A DNA stretch of 64,000 nucleotides, taken from contig PXDF01000015.1 of the NCBI GenBank assembly GCA_003566455.1, positions 37,238 through 101,237 of the forward strand. The letters are read 5' to 3'. Below are positions 18,649 to 28,462 of the stretch, one piece after another. Both the position numbers and the translations under genes were made by a program. This DNA is from Desulfonatronovibrio sp. GTDB lineage: Bacteria > Desulfobacterota > Desulfovibrionia > Desulfovibrionales > Desulfonatronovibrionaceae. Positions within the stretch are counted from its first letter, which is position 1. Each line of letters opens with the position of its first letter. The notes under the pieces were generated by a model that saw nothing but the letters and a program-made list of their open reading frames with translations, did not search any database and was not told where the DNA came from.

Positions 18649-19995
18649 TTAATTTAACAGAACCATGCCTGAAACCCTCTCCACAAGCAGACCCTGCGGC
18701 CTGACCAGGCCCGGCATTTCTTTTCCTGGTTCCAGTGATGTTATTACTGTTCTCCCGATTACCCATCTTCCCTGCTCTTTCTGAAAGGGGCGCCATGTTC
18801 TAAGTCCCCAGATGGTGTGGTATACAACAACCTCTCCTGACGCCGGGTTCTGTCCAATGTAGAGCATTACATGTCCAGGCATATAAAGTATTGTCATAAG
18901 GGGTCTGCCCTGAGCCGCAATGAGCTCCTTTTTTTCCGCGGCTGAAAGACCGTCCAAGGGAATAAACAGGCCTGCCTCTGCCTGAGCCCTTGAATTTCTC
19001 GGCAGGAAAAGACCGAAGCCAGAGAAAATGTCCTTAATCAACGCAGAGCAGTCCCGATTTTCATAGAGTCCCCCCCAACCGTAATTCTGCCCCATCAAGG
19101 AGTTCAATATCTCAGCAAAATTATCCCGGGTGGGGGCAAAGGGCATCTGGCGACAATCTTTTTTAGACACAAGGGCCGGCATTGCTTTGGCGTGTCCCAG
19201 GTGGTTGCGGCCAGGAACAAGGACTTGCCAGAACTCCTCATGTTCCTGGACCGAAGTCAGAGGAAGGGCCATGCCCACCCGGCCGGAAACTAGAAACTCT
19301 CCTTTATGATTAATCACGACCGCGTCATCAGCAGTAAAACCGGCCAGAGCGTTTGTTTGATAAACTCTGGCAAAATCATCATCCACCATGGCAAATTCAT
19401 GTCGTCTGATCCAGCCTGCCGCAAAACCGGTTTCAGCCAGAACCCATTCTCCGTCAGTGCTTTCATGGGTGATAAGGAGAGGGGTTCCAGCAGGTATCAA
19501 TGTGTTCTGCATATAATCAAAAGGAAAGCCCTCGCCTGGGCGCGAAGGATTGTAAAATACAGGTCTGTGCGTTGGCAATACCCTCATGGACGCGTGTATT
19601 ACTGATATCCCGGGATGGTGAAGCAAGGGATATTCGGAAGGATTGGATTTATTCCGCATCTCATTGATCCATCCTGAAGAAAGAGGGAGATTGTTTTCTC
19701 CGTAAATATCTACTGATCTATACCAATCAAGTCCTCGAAATATTTCCTGGCGGGTAAACATTGCTTTTTGCCGATTCCAGGGCATAAAAAAACGGGTCAG
19801 GAAATCCTCATACAATTCAGCCTGCCTGCAGGGGCTGATGATTTCCCGCGAGCATTGGTCAAGGTAATGCCTTACGTTCTGCGGTAACACCTCTATATCC
19901 TTGACAATTCCAGGCTGCCTCGGAGCGCAGCCCACTGCGAGAATGCACAAAAAGAGGCAGCATATTGCCTTGATATATACTGGGCATGTTTTCAT
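18649..19995 (-). CDS. NlpC/P60 lipoprotein with SH3-like domains
   Basis: About 448 residues. The N-terminus is a lipoprotein signal with lipobox LAVGC, so the protein is membrane anchored in the envelope. SH3-type domains occupy the middle (GTPLLITHESTDGEWVLAETGFA and LVSGRVGMALPLTSVQ). The C-terminal NlpC/P60 peptidase has its catalytic Cys in NRDCSALIKDIF and His in MPGHVMLYIG, with a third polar residue likely in VVYHTIWG. It cleaves peptidoglycan stem peptides, or acts as a sugar-less wall hydrolase of the YkfC type. The frame extends to 20079, overlapping rlmH; the ATG at 19995 was chosen because it gives a clean signal peptide, with 20016 as the alternative. Confidence 0.82.
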   Translation of the reverse strand: MKTCPVYIKAICCLFLCILAVGCAPRQPGIVKDIEVLPQNVRHYLDQCSREIISPCRQAELYEDFLTRFFMPWNRQKAMFTRQEIFRGLDWYRSVDIYGENNLPLSSGWINEMRNKSNPSEYPLLHHPGISVIHASMRVLPTHRPVFYNPSRPGEGFPFDYMQNTLIPAGTPLLITHESTDGEWVLAETGFAAGWIRRHEFAMVDDDFARVYQTNALAGFTADDAVVINHKGEFLVSGRVGMALPLTSVQEHEEFWQVLVPGRNHLGHAKAMPALVSKKDCRQMPFAPTRDNFAEILNSLMGQNYGWGGLYENRDCSALIKDIFSGFGLFLPRNSRAQAEAGLFIPLDGLSAAEKKELIAAQGRPLMTILYMPGHVMLYIGQNPASGEVVVYHTIWGLRTWRPFQKEQGRWVIGRTVITSLEPGKEMPGLVRPQGLLVERVSGMVLLN

Positions 19996-20075
19996 AATAT
20001 TTTTCCGCTTGAACATTATGTCTGGACCTGTATGAATAAGGTCTGTTTTCCCGGGATATGGCCGGGCAGGGTAAA

Positions 20076-20540
20076 TCAATGATGATAAGGATGTTTGCCC
20101 AGTATTGTATGGCCGCGGTAGATCTGTTCCATAAGAACGACTGTTGCCAGTTCATGAGGCAGAGTCATGGGTCCAAGGCTCATCAACAGGTCAGCCCGTG
20201 ACTTTACTCTGTCCGATAACCCATAGGCGCCGCCTATTATGAAGCAGGGGAATCGGCCCGGGTCTTCCTGCCATCTTTCAAGCCTGGAGGAAAAATCTTC
20301 TGAACAAAATGCTTTTCCATCCCGGTCCAGAACGATGACCTGATCTTTTGGAACCACCCTTTCAAGGATCAGGCCGGCTTCTTTTTCAAGTCGCAGGGGG
20401 ATACTGTCTTCCCTGATGTCCCTGACAATAAGCACCTCAACCTGGCAGTAATATTCTATCTTTTTCAGATAGAAACTGAAAGCTTCCTTAGCAAACCCTT
20501 TCCTGATTCTGCCGACCGTTATGATTTTCAAACCTCGCAC
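20076..20540 (-). CDS. rlmH: 23S rRNA pseudouridine-1915 N3-methyltransferase
   Basis: A 154-residue SPOUT methyltransferase. The C-terminus has the SAM-binding knot with IIGGAYGLSDRVKSRADLLM and the family-defining GPMTLPHELATVVLMEQIYR ending in GKHPYHH. It methylates pseudouridine in helix 69 of 23S rRNA on the assembled 70S ribosome. It begins two bases after the stop of the fused succinyl-CoA synthetase gene. Confidence 0.95.
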   Translation of the reverse strand: MRGLKIITVGRIRKGFAKEAFSFYLKKIEYYCQVEVLIVRDIREDSIPLRLEKEAGLILERVVPKDQVIVLDRDGKAFCSEDFSSRLERWQEDPGRFPCFIIGGAYGLSDRVKSRADLLMSLGPMTLPHELATVVLMEQIYRGHTILGKHPYHH

Positions 20541-20542
20541 TA

Positions 20543-22633
20543 TTACCCGCTCTTTTTGATGGCCTTTTGCACAAAATCAGGAATGCGGGCCAGATCTGGG
20601 CAGATGATCATGCCGGATTCATGCATGGCCGTCAGTTTGGTTCTGATTCCTTCACCATGCTCATCAAGGATAGCTCCTGCATGACCAAGTCTTTTGCCGG
20701 GAGGAGCTGTCTGTCCGGCAATAAAGCCAAACACCGGTCTGCCAAAATCTGTTTCTTTGAGTTTTTTGCCCAGGTCTTCCTCGGAACTACCGCCGATCTC
20801 TCCAAGAATGACCAGGGCCCGGCATGAATCGTCATGATAAAGGAACTGGCAGATGTCGCTAAAATCCTGTCCAATATACGGATCACCCCCAATACCTGCG
20901 CACAGAGACTGACCGATTCCCGACGCGCTCAGCCTGTGAACGCATTCATAGGTTAAGGTCCCACTTCTGGAGAGAACCGCCACAGGTCCAGGCATGAAAA
21001 TGGAGCCTGGCATGATCCCTATTTTGGTTTGACCAGGGACAATCAATCCAGGAGTATTGGGCCCAATAAGCCTGGACCCGGAACTTTTGATCATGGGCAG
21101 GATTTTGATCATTTCCTGCTGCGGAATGCCTTCGGTAATGCACACAATCCATGGTATAGAGCAGGAAACCGCTTCCAGGATGGCGTCCACAGCAAACCTG
21201 GCCGGCACAAAAATGATGGAAGCGCCTATTTCATGATTCCTGCACGCAGAGTCAACGGTATTGTAAACCGGAACTCCCAGAACATCTGTTCCTCCCTTGA
21301 AGGGAGTGACTCCAGCAACAATCCTGGTCCCGTAGTCCAGCATTTCCTTTGCGTGCTGCTGTCCTTCCCGTCCGGTGATTCCCTGGACCAGCACCCCGGT
21401 ATTCTTATCAATGGGAAAAGGATGATGTTCTTTGATTATCTTCGGGACAACCGGCTCAACAGTGGAACTGAACTCAATTTGTTCAAACTCTTGGGAGCTT
21501 TGAGGATCAGGACTTAATTGTTTAAGAGTATCCACAGCCCTGGACAGGTCCTGGACCGGATAAATATTATCGAAATTCAGGGACTGGATAATTTTTGCGG
21601 CTTCAATGGATTTAAAACCTGAAAAGCGGACAATTATGGGTTTGACAGGAGGCTTGTCCTTCAAGGCAGTGGCCATGGCCCTGGCTACTTTTTCGCAGGA
21701 CAGTATTCCTCCAAAAATATTTATAAAGATTATTTTTGCGGAATGATCATTGAAAATAATTTCCAGGGCCTTATCCATTCTTTCCTGGTCAGCCCCTCCC
21801 CCAAGGTCCAGAAAGTTGGCCACACTCAGTCCAGAAAAATTCAACAGGTCCATGGTGGCCATAGCCAGGCCGGCACCATTGACCATGAGTCCCACGGATC
21901 CATTTAATTTATGATAGCTTAAACCGGCTTTTCTGGCGGCATTTTCCTCTGATCCATGGTGCTCAGGGGTATAAAATTTCTCAAGTTCAGGGTTGATGTC
22001 CACATAGTTGTCATCAATTTCCACCTTTCCGTCCAGGGCCATGAACTTGCCCTGGTCCGTCACTGCCAGAGGGTTTATTTCGGCCAAAAGCAGGTGGTTC
22101 TTGATAACAATCCTGAATAATTTATTGATTAACCCGGAAAAGGTCCTGAACATTTCTTTTTCAAGGTCAAGGTGAAAGAATGCCTTTCTTATCTGGTGGT
22201 CACAAAGGCCAAATAAGGGGTCAATATCCATGACCATGAGGTTGTCGCCTGCTGATGATTCGATATCCACTCCACCTTCTTTTCCTATGGTCAGGGCGAA
22301 CTTTCTGGTCCTGCGAACCAGGGAAAGGGAAACATAGATTTCCCTTTTGACGGCCGCTGCAGGTTCCACGCGGATAAAGGGTACTTTTTCTCCCTTGATG
22401 GTCAGGTTGAGGATTACACGGGCAGCGTTTTTCAGCTCTTCATGATTATCAACCACTCTTACTCCACCTGCCTTTCCCCGGCCTCCGGTCAGGACCTGGG
22501 CCTTGACTGCCAAAGGAAAAGCAAAGGTGGGTGAATATCTGTCAATTTGATCCAGGCTCACGAGGTCGCCTTGAGGAACAGGAATATCAGCATTGGAAAA
22601 AAGTATTTTGCTCTGGTGTTCGTTAAGCTTCAT
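20543..22633 (-). CDS. Fused beta-alpha succinyl-CoA synthetase-type ligase
   Basis: 696 residues joining a SucC-like half and a SucD-like half. Residues about 1-215 are an ATP-grasp domain (MKLNEHQSKILF, VKAQVLTGGRGKAGGV) and about 240-385 the beta-subunit ligase domain (LMVNGAGLAMATMDL, FINIFGGILSCEKVA). From about 405 the alpha half follows, with the CoA-binding motif VQGITGREGQQHAKEML and the phosphorylated active-site His in RLGHAGAILDEHGEG (about residue 651). It makes an acyl-CoA from an organic acid, CoA and ATP, or the reverse; succinate is likely but not proven. The beta-then-alpha order differs from ADP-forming acetyl-CoA synthetase fusions, which run alpha first. Confidence 0.85.
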   Translation of the reverse strand: MKLNEHQSKILFSNADIPVPQGDLVSLDQIDRYSPTFAFPLAVKAQVLTGGRGKAGGVRVVDNHEELKNAARVILNLTIKGEKVPFIRVEPAAAVKREIYVSLSLVRRTRKFALTIGKEGGVDIESSAGDNLMVMDIDPLFGLCDHQIRKAFFHLDLEKEMFRTFSGLINKLFRIVIKNHLLLAEINPLAVTDQGKFMALDGKVEIDDNYVDINPELEKFYTPEHHGSEENAARKAGLSYHKLNGSVGLMVNGAGLAMATMDLLNFSGLSVANFLDLGGGADQERMDKALEIIFNDHSAKIIFINIFGGILSCEKVARAMATALKDKPPVKPIIVRFSGFKSIEAAKIIQSLNFDNIYPVQDLSRAVDTLKQLSPDPQSSQEFEQIEFSSTVEPVVPKIIKEHHPFPIDKNTGVLVQGITGREGQQHAKEMLDYGTRIVAGVTPFKGGTDVLGVPVYNTVDSACRNHEIGASIIFVPARFAVDAILEAVSCSIPWIVCITEGIPQQEMIKILPMIKSSGSRLIGPNTPGLIVPGQTKIGIMPGSIFMPGPVAVLSRSGTLTYECVHRLSASGIGQSLCAGIGGDPYIGQDFSDICQFLYHDDSCRALVILGEIGGSSEEDLGKKLKETDFGRPVFGFIAGQTAPPGKRLGHAGAILDEHGEGIRTKLTAMHESGMIICPDLARIPDFVQKAIKKSG

Positions 22634-22782
22634 TAGTTATCCTTGCATGTGCGTGATGGAATAAGTAAGGCTGTATAAGGCTTCCATTTGATTCAGGAAT
22701 AAGTTGCCGTTGAAACGGTTATTGTGCTCAGTCAGCAGATAAAGTCCGGGGAAAGACGCCGCTGTTGAGTAATCAGTTATCA

Positions 22783-22826
22783 GTTATCTGAAAAAACCAA
22801 ATAACAAATAACCATTAACAGATAAC
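22783..22826. repeat. Short inverted repeat in lysA-sucCD gap
   Basis: GTTATCTG (22783-22790) and CAGATAAC (22819-22826) form an 8-base inverted repeat around an AAATAAC-rich loop, preceded by a tandem CAGTTAT. The 269-base gap holds nothing else I can support. Confidence 0.4.
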
Positions 22827-22902
22827 AGGCTGAATAGGTTTGATTTTTTGTTCCATGGCAATCAACATTTTCTGTAACATGCAGTATCTTATGAAAAATA
22901 TA

Positions 22903-24150
22903 CTAAAAACACTGTTCTTCCAGGTCCAGGAGGTCAAAGTAGACTTCCCTGCGTCTGGCAAGGGTGAACTTAGTGCCGTCAACAATCACTTCAGCTCCCC
23001 TGGGTCTGGAATTGTACTGGGAAGACATGGTGAATCCGTAAGCCCCTGCAGAAAATACAGCCAGAAGCTCATTTTGGCCAACTTCTCTGATTTTTCTGTC
23101 CTGAGCCAGAAAATCGCCTGTTTCACAGATGGGGCCTACAATATCAGCCACGCAATCAGGGCCGTTCTTCTCATGAACACAGGCGATGCGGTGAAAAGAA
23201 CCGTAAAGGGAAGGACGGACCAGATCATTCATGGCCGCGTCAACAATAATGAAATTTTTGGAAGGAGTTTTTTTTGTATATAATACTCTGGTAACAAGGA
23301 TTCCGGAGTTTCCAGCTATCACTCTGCCCGGTTCCAGGATCAGGGTCAGGTCAGTCCCCTTAAGTTTTTCCTTGATGGCCTGCCCGAACTCAACAGGATG
23401 CGGAGGCTGCTCCTCATCATAAGTTATGCCGAGACCTCCACCCAGGTCCAGGTACCTGATGTCAATACCCAGGTCTGTAAGTTTGGATTGAAATTTCATT
23501 ATCCGGTCTAAAGCCTCAATAAAAGGGTCAATGCTGGTCAGCTGGGAGCCTATGTGGCAGTCAATGCCCACCGGTTCTATATTGGATAATTGTTTTGCCA
23601 GCATATAAGAGTCCATCGCCTGTTCGAGATCAAGGCCGAATTTGTTTTTTTTGAGGCCGGTGGAAATATATGGATGAGTTTTGGGATCTACGTCAGGATT
23701 GATGCGCAGGCTGATTCTGGCAGTTGAGTCCATTTCTGCCGCCACCTGGTTGATTTTTTCAAGTTCCTGCCTTGATTCAACGTTAAACATAAGGATGTCC
23801 GATAAAATGGCTTCCCGGATTTCATGATCTTTTTTCCCAACGCCGGAGTATACAATTTTCTGGGGATCAACTCCAGCTTTGAGAACCCGGAACAGTTCAC
23901 CCCCTGAGACGATGTCCATGCCGGATCCCATTTCCGACAGCATCTTCAGAACACAGAGATTGGAATTGGCCTTTACCGAATAGCAGGTCAGGTGATCAAT
24001 TCCGGCAAAGGCTGAGTCAAAGGCCTCAAAATGGCGCCTGAAAGTTCTGGCTGAGTAAATATAAACAGGGGTATCGAACTCCTTGACCAATTCTTCCACG
24101 CTTATGTCTTCAGCGAATAATTGTCCGTTTTTGTACTCGAAATAATGCAT
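22903..24150 (-). CDS. lysA: Diaminopimelate decarboxylase
   Basis: 415 residues, a fold III PLP enzyme that makes lysine from meso-diaminopimelate. The PLP lysine lies in LTCYSVKANSNLCVLK, the substrate and cofactor blocks in GVGKKDHEI, DCHIGSQLTSI and LDLGGGLGITYD, and the C-terminal active-site Cys in GPICETGDFLAQ. No lysine riboswitch is visible upstream, where the small lipoprotein gene ends 41 bases away; the gene is probably read from the mutS side. Confidence 0.95.
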   Translation of the reverse strand: MHYFEYKNGQLFAEDISVEELVKEFDTPVYIYSARTFRRHFEAFDSAFAGIDHLTCYSVKANSNLCVLKMLSEMGSGMDIVSGGELFRVLKAGVDPQKIVYSGVGKKDHEIREAILSDILMFNVESRQELEKINQVAAEMDSTARISLRINPDVDPKTHPYISTGLKKNKFGLDLEQAMDSYMLAKQLSNIEPVGIDCHIGSQLTSIDPFIEALDRIMKFQSKLTDLGIDIRYLDLGGGLGITYDEEQPPHPVEFGQAIKEKLKGTDLTLILEPGRVIAGNSGILVTRVLYTKKTPSKNFIIVDAAMNDLVRPSLYGSFHRIACVHEKNGPDCVADIVGPICETGDFLAQDRKIREVGQNELLAVFSAGAYGFTMSSQYNSRPRGAEVIVDGTKFTLARRREVYFDLLDLEEQCF

Positions 24151-24191
24151 ATCTGCTCCAAGGTTAAGTTTAAGCAGGCCTTACGCCTTGA

Positions 24192-24614
24192 TTATTTTGA
24201 AATAATCACCACACTGGATGTCACATCGCGAATTACTGAATAAACGTTGCCGGCCCTGATTCTTGCCCGGTAGTACTTATCCGGGTTGAGTCCGCATTGC
24301 ACTATGGTCAGCCGGCTTTCCCGAAGAGTAACTTCCGGAGAACCTGGTTCCATAAATATTGATATTGAAACAATGAACGGGCAGGTTGGGCAAGGTTTTT
24401 CAGAAACCTCCAGCTCCAGAATAATTCTGTCCAGATTGCGGTAGTTCCCGGAAATATCAGCATGTATTTGCAGACAGTCATCCAGCATTTGCTGATGGCT
24501 GATGGATATGCTGAATTTTTCCCGGGAAGCGTCCGGCTCGGGCCACACTTTTTTACCGCAGCCGGCAATACCAGAAATCAGTATGAGAATAAGCAGCAGT
24601 TTTAAATGATTCAT
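24192..24614 (-). CDS. Small lipoprotein of unknown function
   Basis: 140 residues with a clear lipoprotein signal (LLLILILISGIAGC, lipobox GIAGC). The mature part is mostly beta-prone and has a CPTC pair; DKYYRARIRAGNVYSVIRD resembles the edge of a fibronectin-like strand set, but I do not recognise a family. Its ATG overlaps the mutS stop by four bases and lysA follows, so it is part of the mutS-lysA transcript. Confidence 0.7.
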   Translation of the reverse strand: MNHLKLLLILILISGIAGCGKKVWPEPDASREKFSISISHQQMLDDCLQIHADISGNYRNLDRIILELEVSEKPCPTCPFIVSISIFMEPGSPEVTLRESRLTIVQCGLNPDKYYRARIRAGNVYSVIRDVTSSVVIISK

Positions 24615-27262
24615 TCACGCTCCAGTTCAGCCTTCCATCGGTGAAGGGTGTTCAAGGCCTGTATGGGAGTTATCGAATCCAGATTGATGGATGAAAGTTT
24701 ATCAGACAAGCTGTTATTCTTCTTAGCATCATATCTTTGATTGTCCTGTTTCACACTGGTTTCAGAGAGTAAAGATCTTCTCTTTTCCACGAGTATTGAC
24801 TTTTTATCGCGCAGTCTTTCCAGGTCCATGAGAATTTCTCCGGCTCTTTTGACCACCTTTTGCGGGACTCCTGCCAGCCTGGCCACTTCAATGCCGTAAC
24901 TTTTATCAGCAGGCCCTGGAACAAGACGCCTTAAAAAAACAATATCACCTTTCCATTCTTTGACCGCTATATTAAAGTTTTTAAGACAGCTGATTTTCTG
25001 CTCCAGGGATGTCAATTCGTGGTAATGGGTAGCAAAAATTGTCCTTATGCCGTCGTATTTACCTGTTAATTCTTCCACTACAGCCCAGGCAAGAGCCAGC
25101 CCGTCAAAAGTACTGGTTCCGCGTCCTATTTCATCAAGGATAATGAGACTTTTTCTGGTGGCCTGTCGCAGGATGCGCGCGGTTTCAGTCATTTCCACCA
25201 TGAAAGTGCTCTGCCCCTGGGCCAGGTTGTCTGAAGCTCCAACCCTGGAAAAAATTCGGTCACAGATTCCAATAACAGCTTTTACAGCTGGAACAAAGGA
25301 TCCCATCTGAGCCAGGATGCAGATTATGGCCGTCTGCCTTAGAACTGTTGATTTACCGGCCATATTGGGGCCTGTTATAAGGAGCATCCTGGAATTATCA
25401 CCGATTTCCAGATCGTTGGGCACATAGCTGGACCTTCCCTGAATGGCCTCAATGGATGGATGTCTTCCCTGCTTTATCTTTATGGGCAGGTCTCTGGAAA
25501 GTTCAGGTTTTATCCATTGGAATTGTCTTGCAGTCTCGGCCAGGCCCTGCCAGAAATCAAGCCTTGCCAGAACCGCGGACATGGCTTTGAGTCTTTGATT
25601 ATACCCGGCAACAAGATGACGGACCTTCATAAAAAGGTCGTATTCCCGGGCCTTTCTTTTTTCCGAGGCAGTGAGCAGGCTTTCTTCAAGCTCTTTTAAT
25701 CGGGATGTAACGTATCTTTCGCTGGAAACCAGAGTCTGACGACGTTCAAAATGATCAGGAACCTGAACGCCGGCTGCTTTTGACAATTCAAAATAATATC
25801 CAAAAACCCGGTTGTAACCGATTTTGAGTTTGGGAAGGCTGTTATCAGTCCTCTCTTTTTCAAGGAGTTGTTTCAGCTTGTCCTGGCCATGGTCGGTGAG
25901 TTCTATTAGTTCATCGAGTTCCCGGTCATAACCGGACTTGAATATTCCGCCTTCAGTGATGAGGTGGGGAGGGTTTTCTTTAATGGCTTCCCCCAGGGCA
26001 AAGCACAGTTCTTCAAGGTCATCCCATTCACGCATTAAACATTCAAGCATAAAAGGGTGGCTGTCTTCGTTTTCCAGAAGGATCCTGATTCTTGGCAGGA
26101 TCTGGAGAGATTTGCCCAAAGAGGCAAAGTCTTTGGGGCCGCAACGGTTAAGGGCGATTCTTGTTGATAGACGCTCAAGATCATAGGCCTTTTTCAGCTC
26201 TGCGCGCAGTTTGCTTCTGGTTTCGTCTTTAATCAGAAAAAAATGTGTCATTTCCTGGTGTTCCAGGATGGTTGTCAAATCTTTCCAGGGCTGCTGCAGG
26301 CGTTTTTCCTGGTATCTGCCTCCCATGGGGCTGATTGTCTGATCCAGGGCGTGAATCAGGGTTCCTGGACCCTTTTGTCCTCCAAGGGTTCTGAATATTT
26401 CCAGGTTTCTGATGGTGACCTCGTCAAGCTGAAGAAAGTCAGTCGAGATTAACGGTTTAAAAGGTGACATATGTCCAAGGTCACCTTTGTGAGTCTGGAT
26501 CAGATACATAAGTACAGCTCCGCAGACCCGGATCAGTTCGGGTTTGTCTGCCAGGTCAAGAACTTCCAGGGACGAAACTTTCTGATCCTTTAAAATGAGT
26601 TCAGAGCTTGAGCGTTGATCAAAATATGAGGCCTGGGGAACAAAATTGAATTTTGTTTTCATAACCGCATGCTTGGAAGGAATCGAAAAATTTTCCGGGG
26701 CCAGTATTTCAGAAGGGTTGAGTTTATAGAGCCATTGCCAGATGTCATCCAGGGTTTTTAGCTCGAGACCGGACCATTCCCCGGTTGAAAAGTCAGCCCA
26801 GCATATGGAGCCGCGATTTTTGGCCTCATTCCAGAAAAGCGCGGCCAGATAATTATGTTCCTTGGCTGAAAGGCTGCTTTCCTCGACTATTGTGCCTGGA
26901 GTCAGTATTCTTGTGACAGCGCGCTTAACCAGTCCTCTGGCAGATTTTGGGTCTTCCACCTGGTCGCAGATGGCGACCTTGAAGCCCTTTTTCAGGAGTT
27001 GTTTCAAATAATCATTACAGGAATGATGAGGGACTCCGCACATGGGAATTTTGACTTCAGAATTAGGATTCCTGGTAGTCAGGGCTATCTGCAGTTCTTT
27101 GGCTGCAATTTCAGCGTCTTCAAAAAACAGTTCATAAAAGTCCCCCATGCGGAAAAACAGCAGGGCTTCAGGATTTTCCTGCTTTATGTTCAGATACTGC
27201 TCAAGCATTGGAGTCAGCTTGAGGTTGGGGGGTAAATTAACTTTTTTCAGAGTGGAAGACAT
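24611..27262 (-). CDS. mutS: DNA mismatch repair protein MutS
   Basis: 883 residues, full length. The mismatch-binding domain begins with TPMLEQYLNIKQENPEALLF and the Phe-x-Glu motif FFRMGDFYELFFEDAE. The ATPase has Walker A ITGPNMAGKSTVLRQTA, the IILDEIGRGTSTFDGLALAW Walker B and signature, and the TIFATHYHEL His switch. It recognises mispairs and recruits MutL; no mutL is in the window. It lies 26 bases after lapB on the same strand. Confidence 0.97.
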   Translation of the reverse strand: MSSTLKKVNLPPNLKLTPMLEQYLNIKQENPEALLFFRMGDFYELFFEDAEIAAKELQIALTTRNPNSEVKIPMCGVPHHSCNDYLKQLLKKGFKVAICDQVEDPKSARGLVKRAVTRILTPGTIVEESSLSAKEHNYLAALFWNEAKNRGSICWADFSTGEWSGLELKTLDDIWQWLYKLNPSEILAPENFSIPSKHAVMKTKFNFVPQASYFDQRSSSELILKDQKVSSLEVLDLADKPELIRVCGAVLMYLIQTHKGDLGHMSPFKPLISTDFLQLDEVTIRNLEIFRTLGGQKGPGTLIHALDQTISPMGGRYQEKRLQQPWKDLTTILEHQEMTHFFLIKDETRSKLRAELKKAYDLERLSTRIALNRCGPKDFASLGKSLQILPRIRILLENEDSHPFMLECLMREWDDLEELCFALGEAIKENPPHLITEGGIFKSGYDRELDELIELTDHGQDKLKQLLEKERTDNSLPKLKIGYNRVFGYYFELSKAAGVQVPDHFERRQTLVSSERYVTSRLKELEESLLTASEKRKAREYDLFMKVRHLVAGYNQRLKAMSAVLARLDFWQGLAETARQFQWIKPELSRDLPIKIKQGRHPSIEAIQGRSSYVPNDLEIGDNSRMLLITGPNMAGKSTVLRQTAIICILAQMGSFVPAVKAVIGICDRIFSRVGASDNLAQGQSTFMVEMTETARILRQATRKSLIILDEIGRGTSTFDGLALAWAVVEELTGKYDGIRTIFATHYHELTSLEQKISCLKNFNIAVKEWKGDIVFLRRLVPGPADKSYGIEVARLAGVPQKVVKRAGEILMDLERLRDKKSILVEKRRSLLSETSVKQDNQRYDAKKNNSLSDKLSSINLDSITPIQALNTLHRWKAELERE

Positions 27263-27288
27263 TTAGGTTGCTTGATCCAGGGGATTGA

Positions 27289-28395
27289 TTACTCATTGAG
27301 AAGGGTTCGAAATGAGATTGAATGCCAGCTGTAGCATCTGGGGCACAGGAAAAAAATCTGCTCTCTTTTCAGGCCGCATTTTTTGCAGACAAATCTTTTG
27401 ACCATTCTGGCCTTGCGTGTAAAAAAAATCAGCTGGGTCTTGAAGGACTGGGTCATGACCTGTTCGTGCTGGGAAATATCAAGTATTTCCAGCCTGGCAG
27501 GCCAGAATTCCTGGTCCATGACCAGGGTTTTCTCCAGCCATTCCCTGGTCCTTGAAATCTGGCCTGACTGCTTAAGAAAAATAGAACAATAATAACAGAA
27601 AATCAGGTTCTGATCAAAACTGCTCAGGGTGTCAACAATTACATTGGAGCAGTTTTCATCAATGAAACATTGCTGGGTTCCTGGGGAGTTTTTGATAATG
27701 AACTGATACAGTCCTTCCAGAAGGACAAAACCGAGCCCTTCAGCTACCATCTGCAGGCCGGTTTTCAGGCTGGACTGCAGACTTTTCCACTGGGCCATTT
27801 CAAAATCCCGACAGATAATTTCCAGCCAGGCTTCTGCAGATCCGGGATAAACCTTGATAGCCTTTTGAGTGAGCTTGTATGACTGGCTTTTGTTTGGCTC
27901 TTTCTGCGCTTCTTTCACCATATAATGAGCCTGAGCCAGGGGCTGTCCAAGGAGAGAATAATACTTGGCCGCCTTTTCAAAATCATTATTGTCTGCGTAA
28001 AGCCTGGCCAGCTCTTTTAGAACAGCAGGATCATCTCCGGTTATCTTGTAGGCCTGTTCCAGGGCGGCGTGCGCTCTGTCCAGTATCCCGGCTCTTTTGA
28101 AATCTACGCCCAGTTCAAACCAGGCCCTGGCCTTGAAATGTTCATCAAGCTGTGGCCTTGCTATCAAATTGGTCCTGATCTGGATGGCTCGTTCAATTTC
28201 TCCCTGGGAACGAAACAGGTTGCCAAGAGCCAGATATATTTCAACAGCATCAGGATTGTTTCTGACCACCCGGCTCAGTTCGCCTATTGCGGCAAAGGTA
28301 TCCTGAGATGGGGGAAGAAATCCTTCACTGGAATGAAGAAGAGAGGACTTCTCTTCCTGTTTTCGTTGTCTGAGGCTGTGCAGCCAGTGGAACAT
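27289..28395 (-). CDS. lapB: LapB (YciM)-like TPR protein with zinc ribbon
   Basis: 368 residues: several tetratricopeptide repeats (for example EIYLALGNLFRSQGEIERAI, ARAWFELGVDFKRAGILDRA) and a C-terminal rubredoxin-like metal site, FVCKKCGLKREQ with LCPRCYSWHS. In E. coli LapB tethers FtsH and controls LpxC, hence lipopolysaccharide level. lapA is the next gene upstream, as in E. coli. Odd point: the N-terminus (MFHWLHSLRQRKQEEKS) has no membrane segment, whereas E. coli LapB has an N-terminal anchor. It may depend on LapA for membrane location. Confidence 0.82.
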   Translation of the reverse strand: MFHWLHSLRQRKQEEKSSLLHSSEGFLPPSQDTFAAIGELSRVVRNNPDAVEIYLALGNLFRSQGEIERAIQIRTNLIARPQLDEHFKARAWFELGVDFKRAGILDRAHAALEQAYKITGDDPAVLKELARLYADNNDFEKAAKYYSLLGQPLAQAHYMVKEAQKEPNKSQSYKLTQKAIKVYPGSAEAWLEIICRDFEMAQWKSLQSSLKTGLQMVAEGLGFVLLEGLYQFIIKNSPGTQQCFIDENCSNVIVDTLSSFDQNLIFCYYCSIFLKQSGQISRTREWLEKTLVMDQEFWPARLEILDISQHEQVMTQSFKTQLIFFTRKARMVKRFVCKKCGLKREQIFFLCPRCYSWHSISFRTLLNE

Positions 28396-28462
28396 ATTGT
28401 TTACCCTCTTATCAGGGTATGGCTTTTCAGTATTCTTTTAACATTTTGCTAAAGACAAGGAA

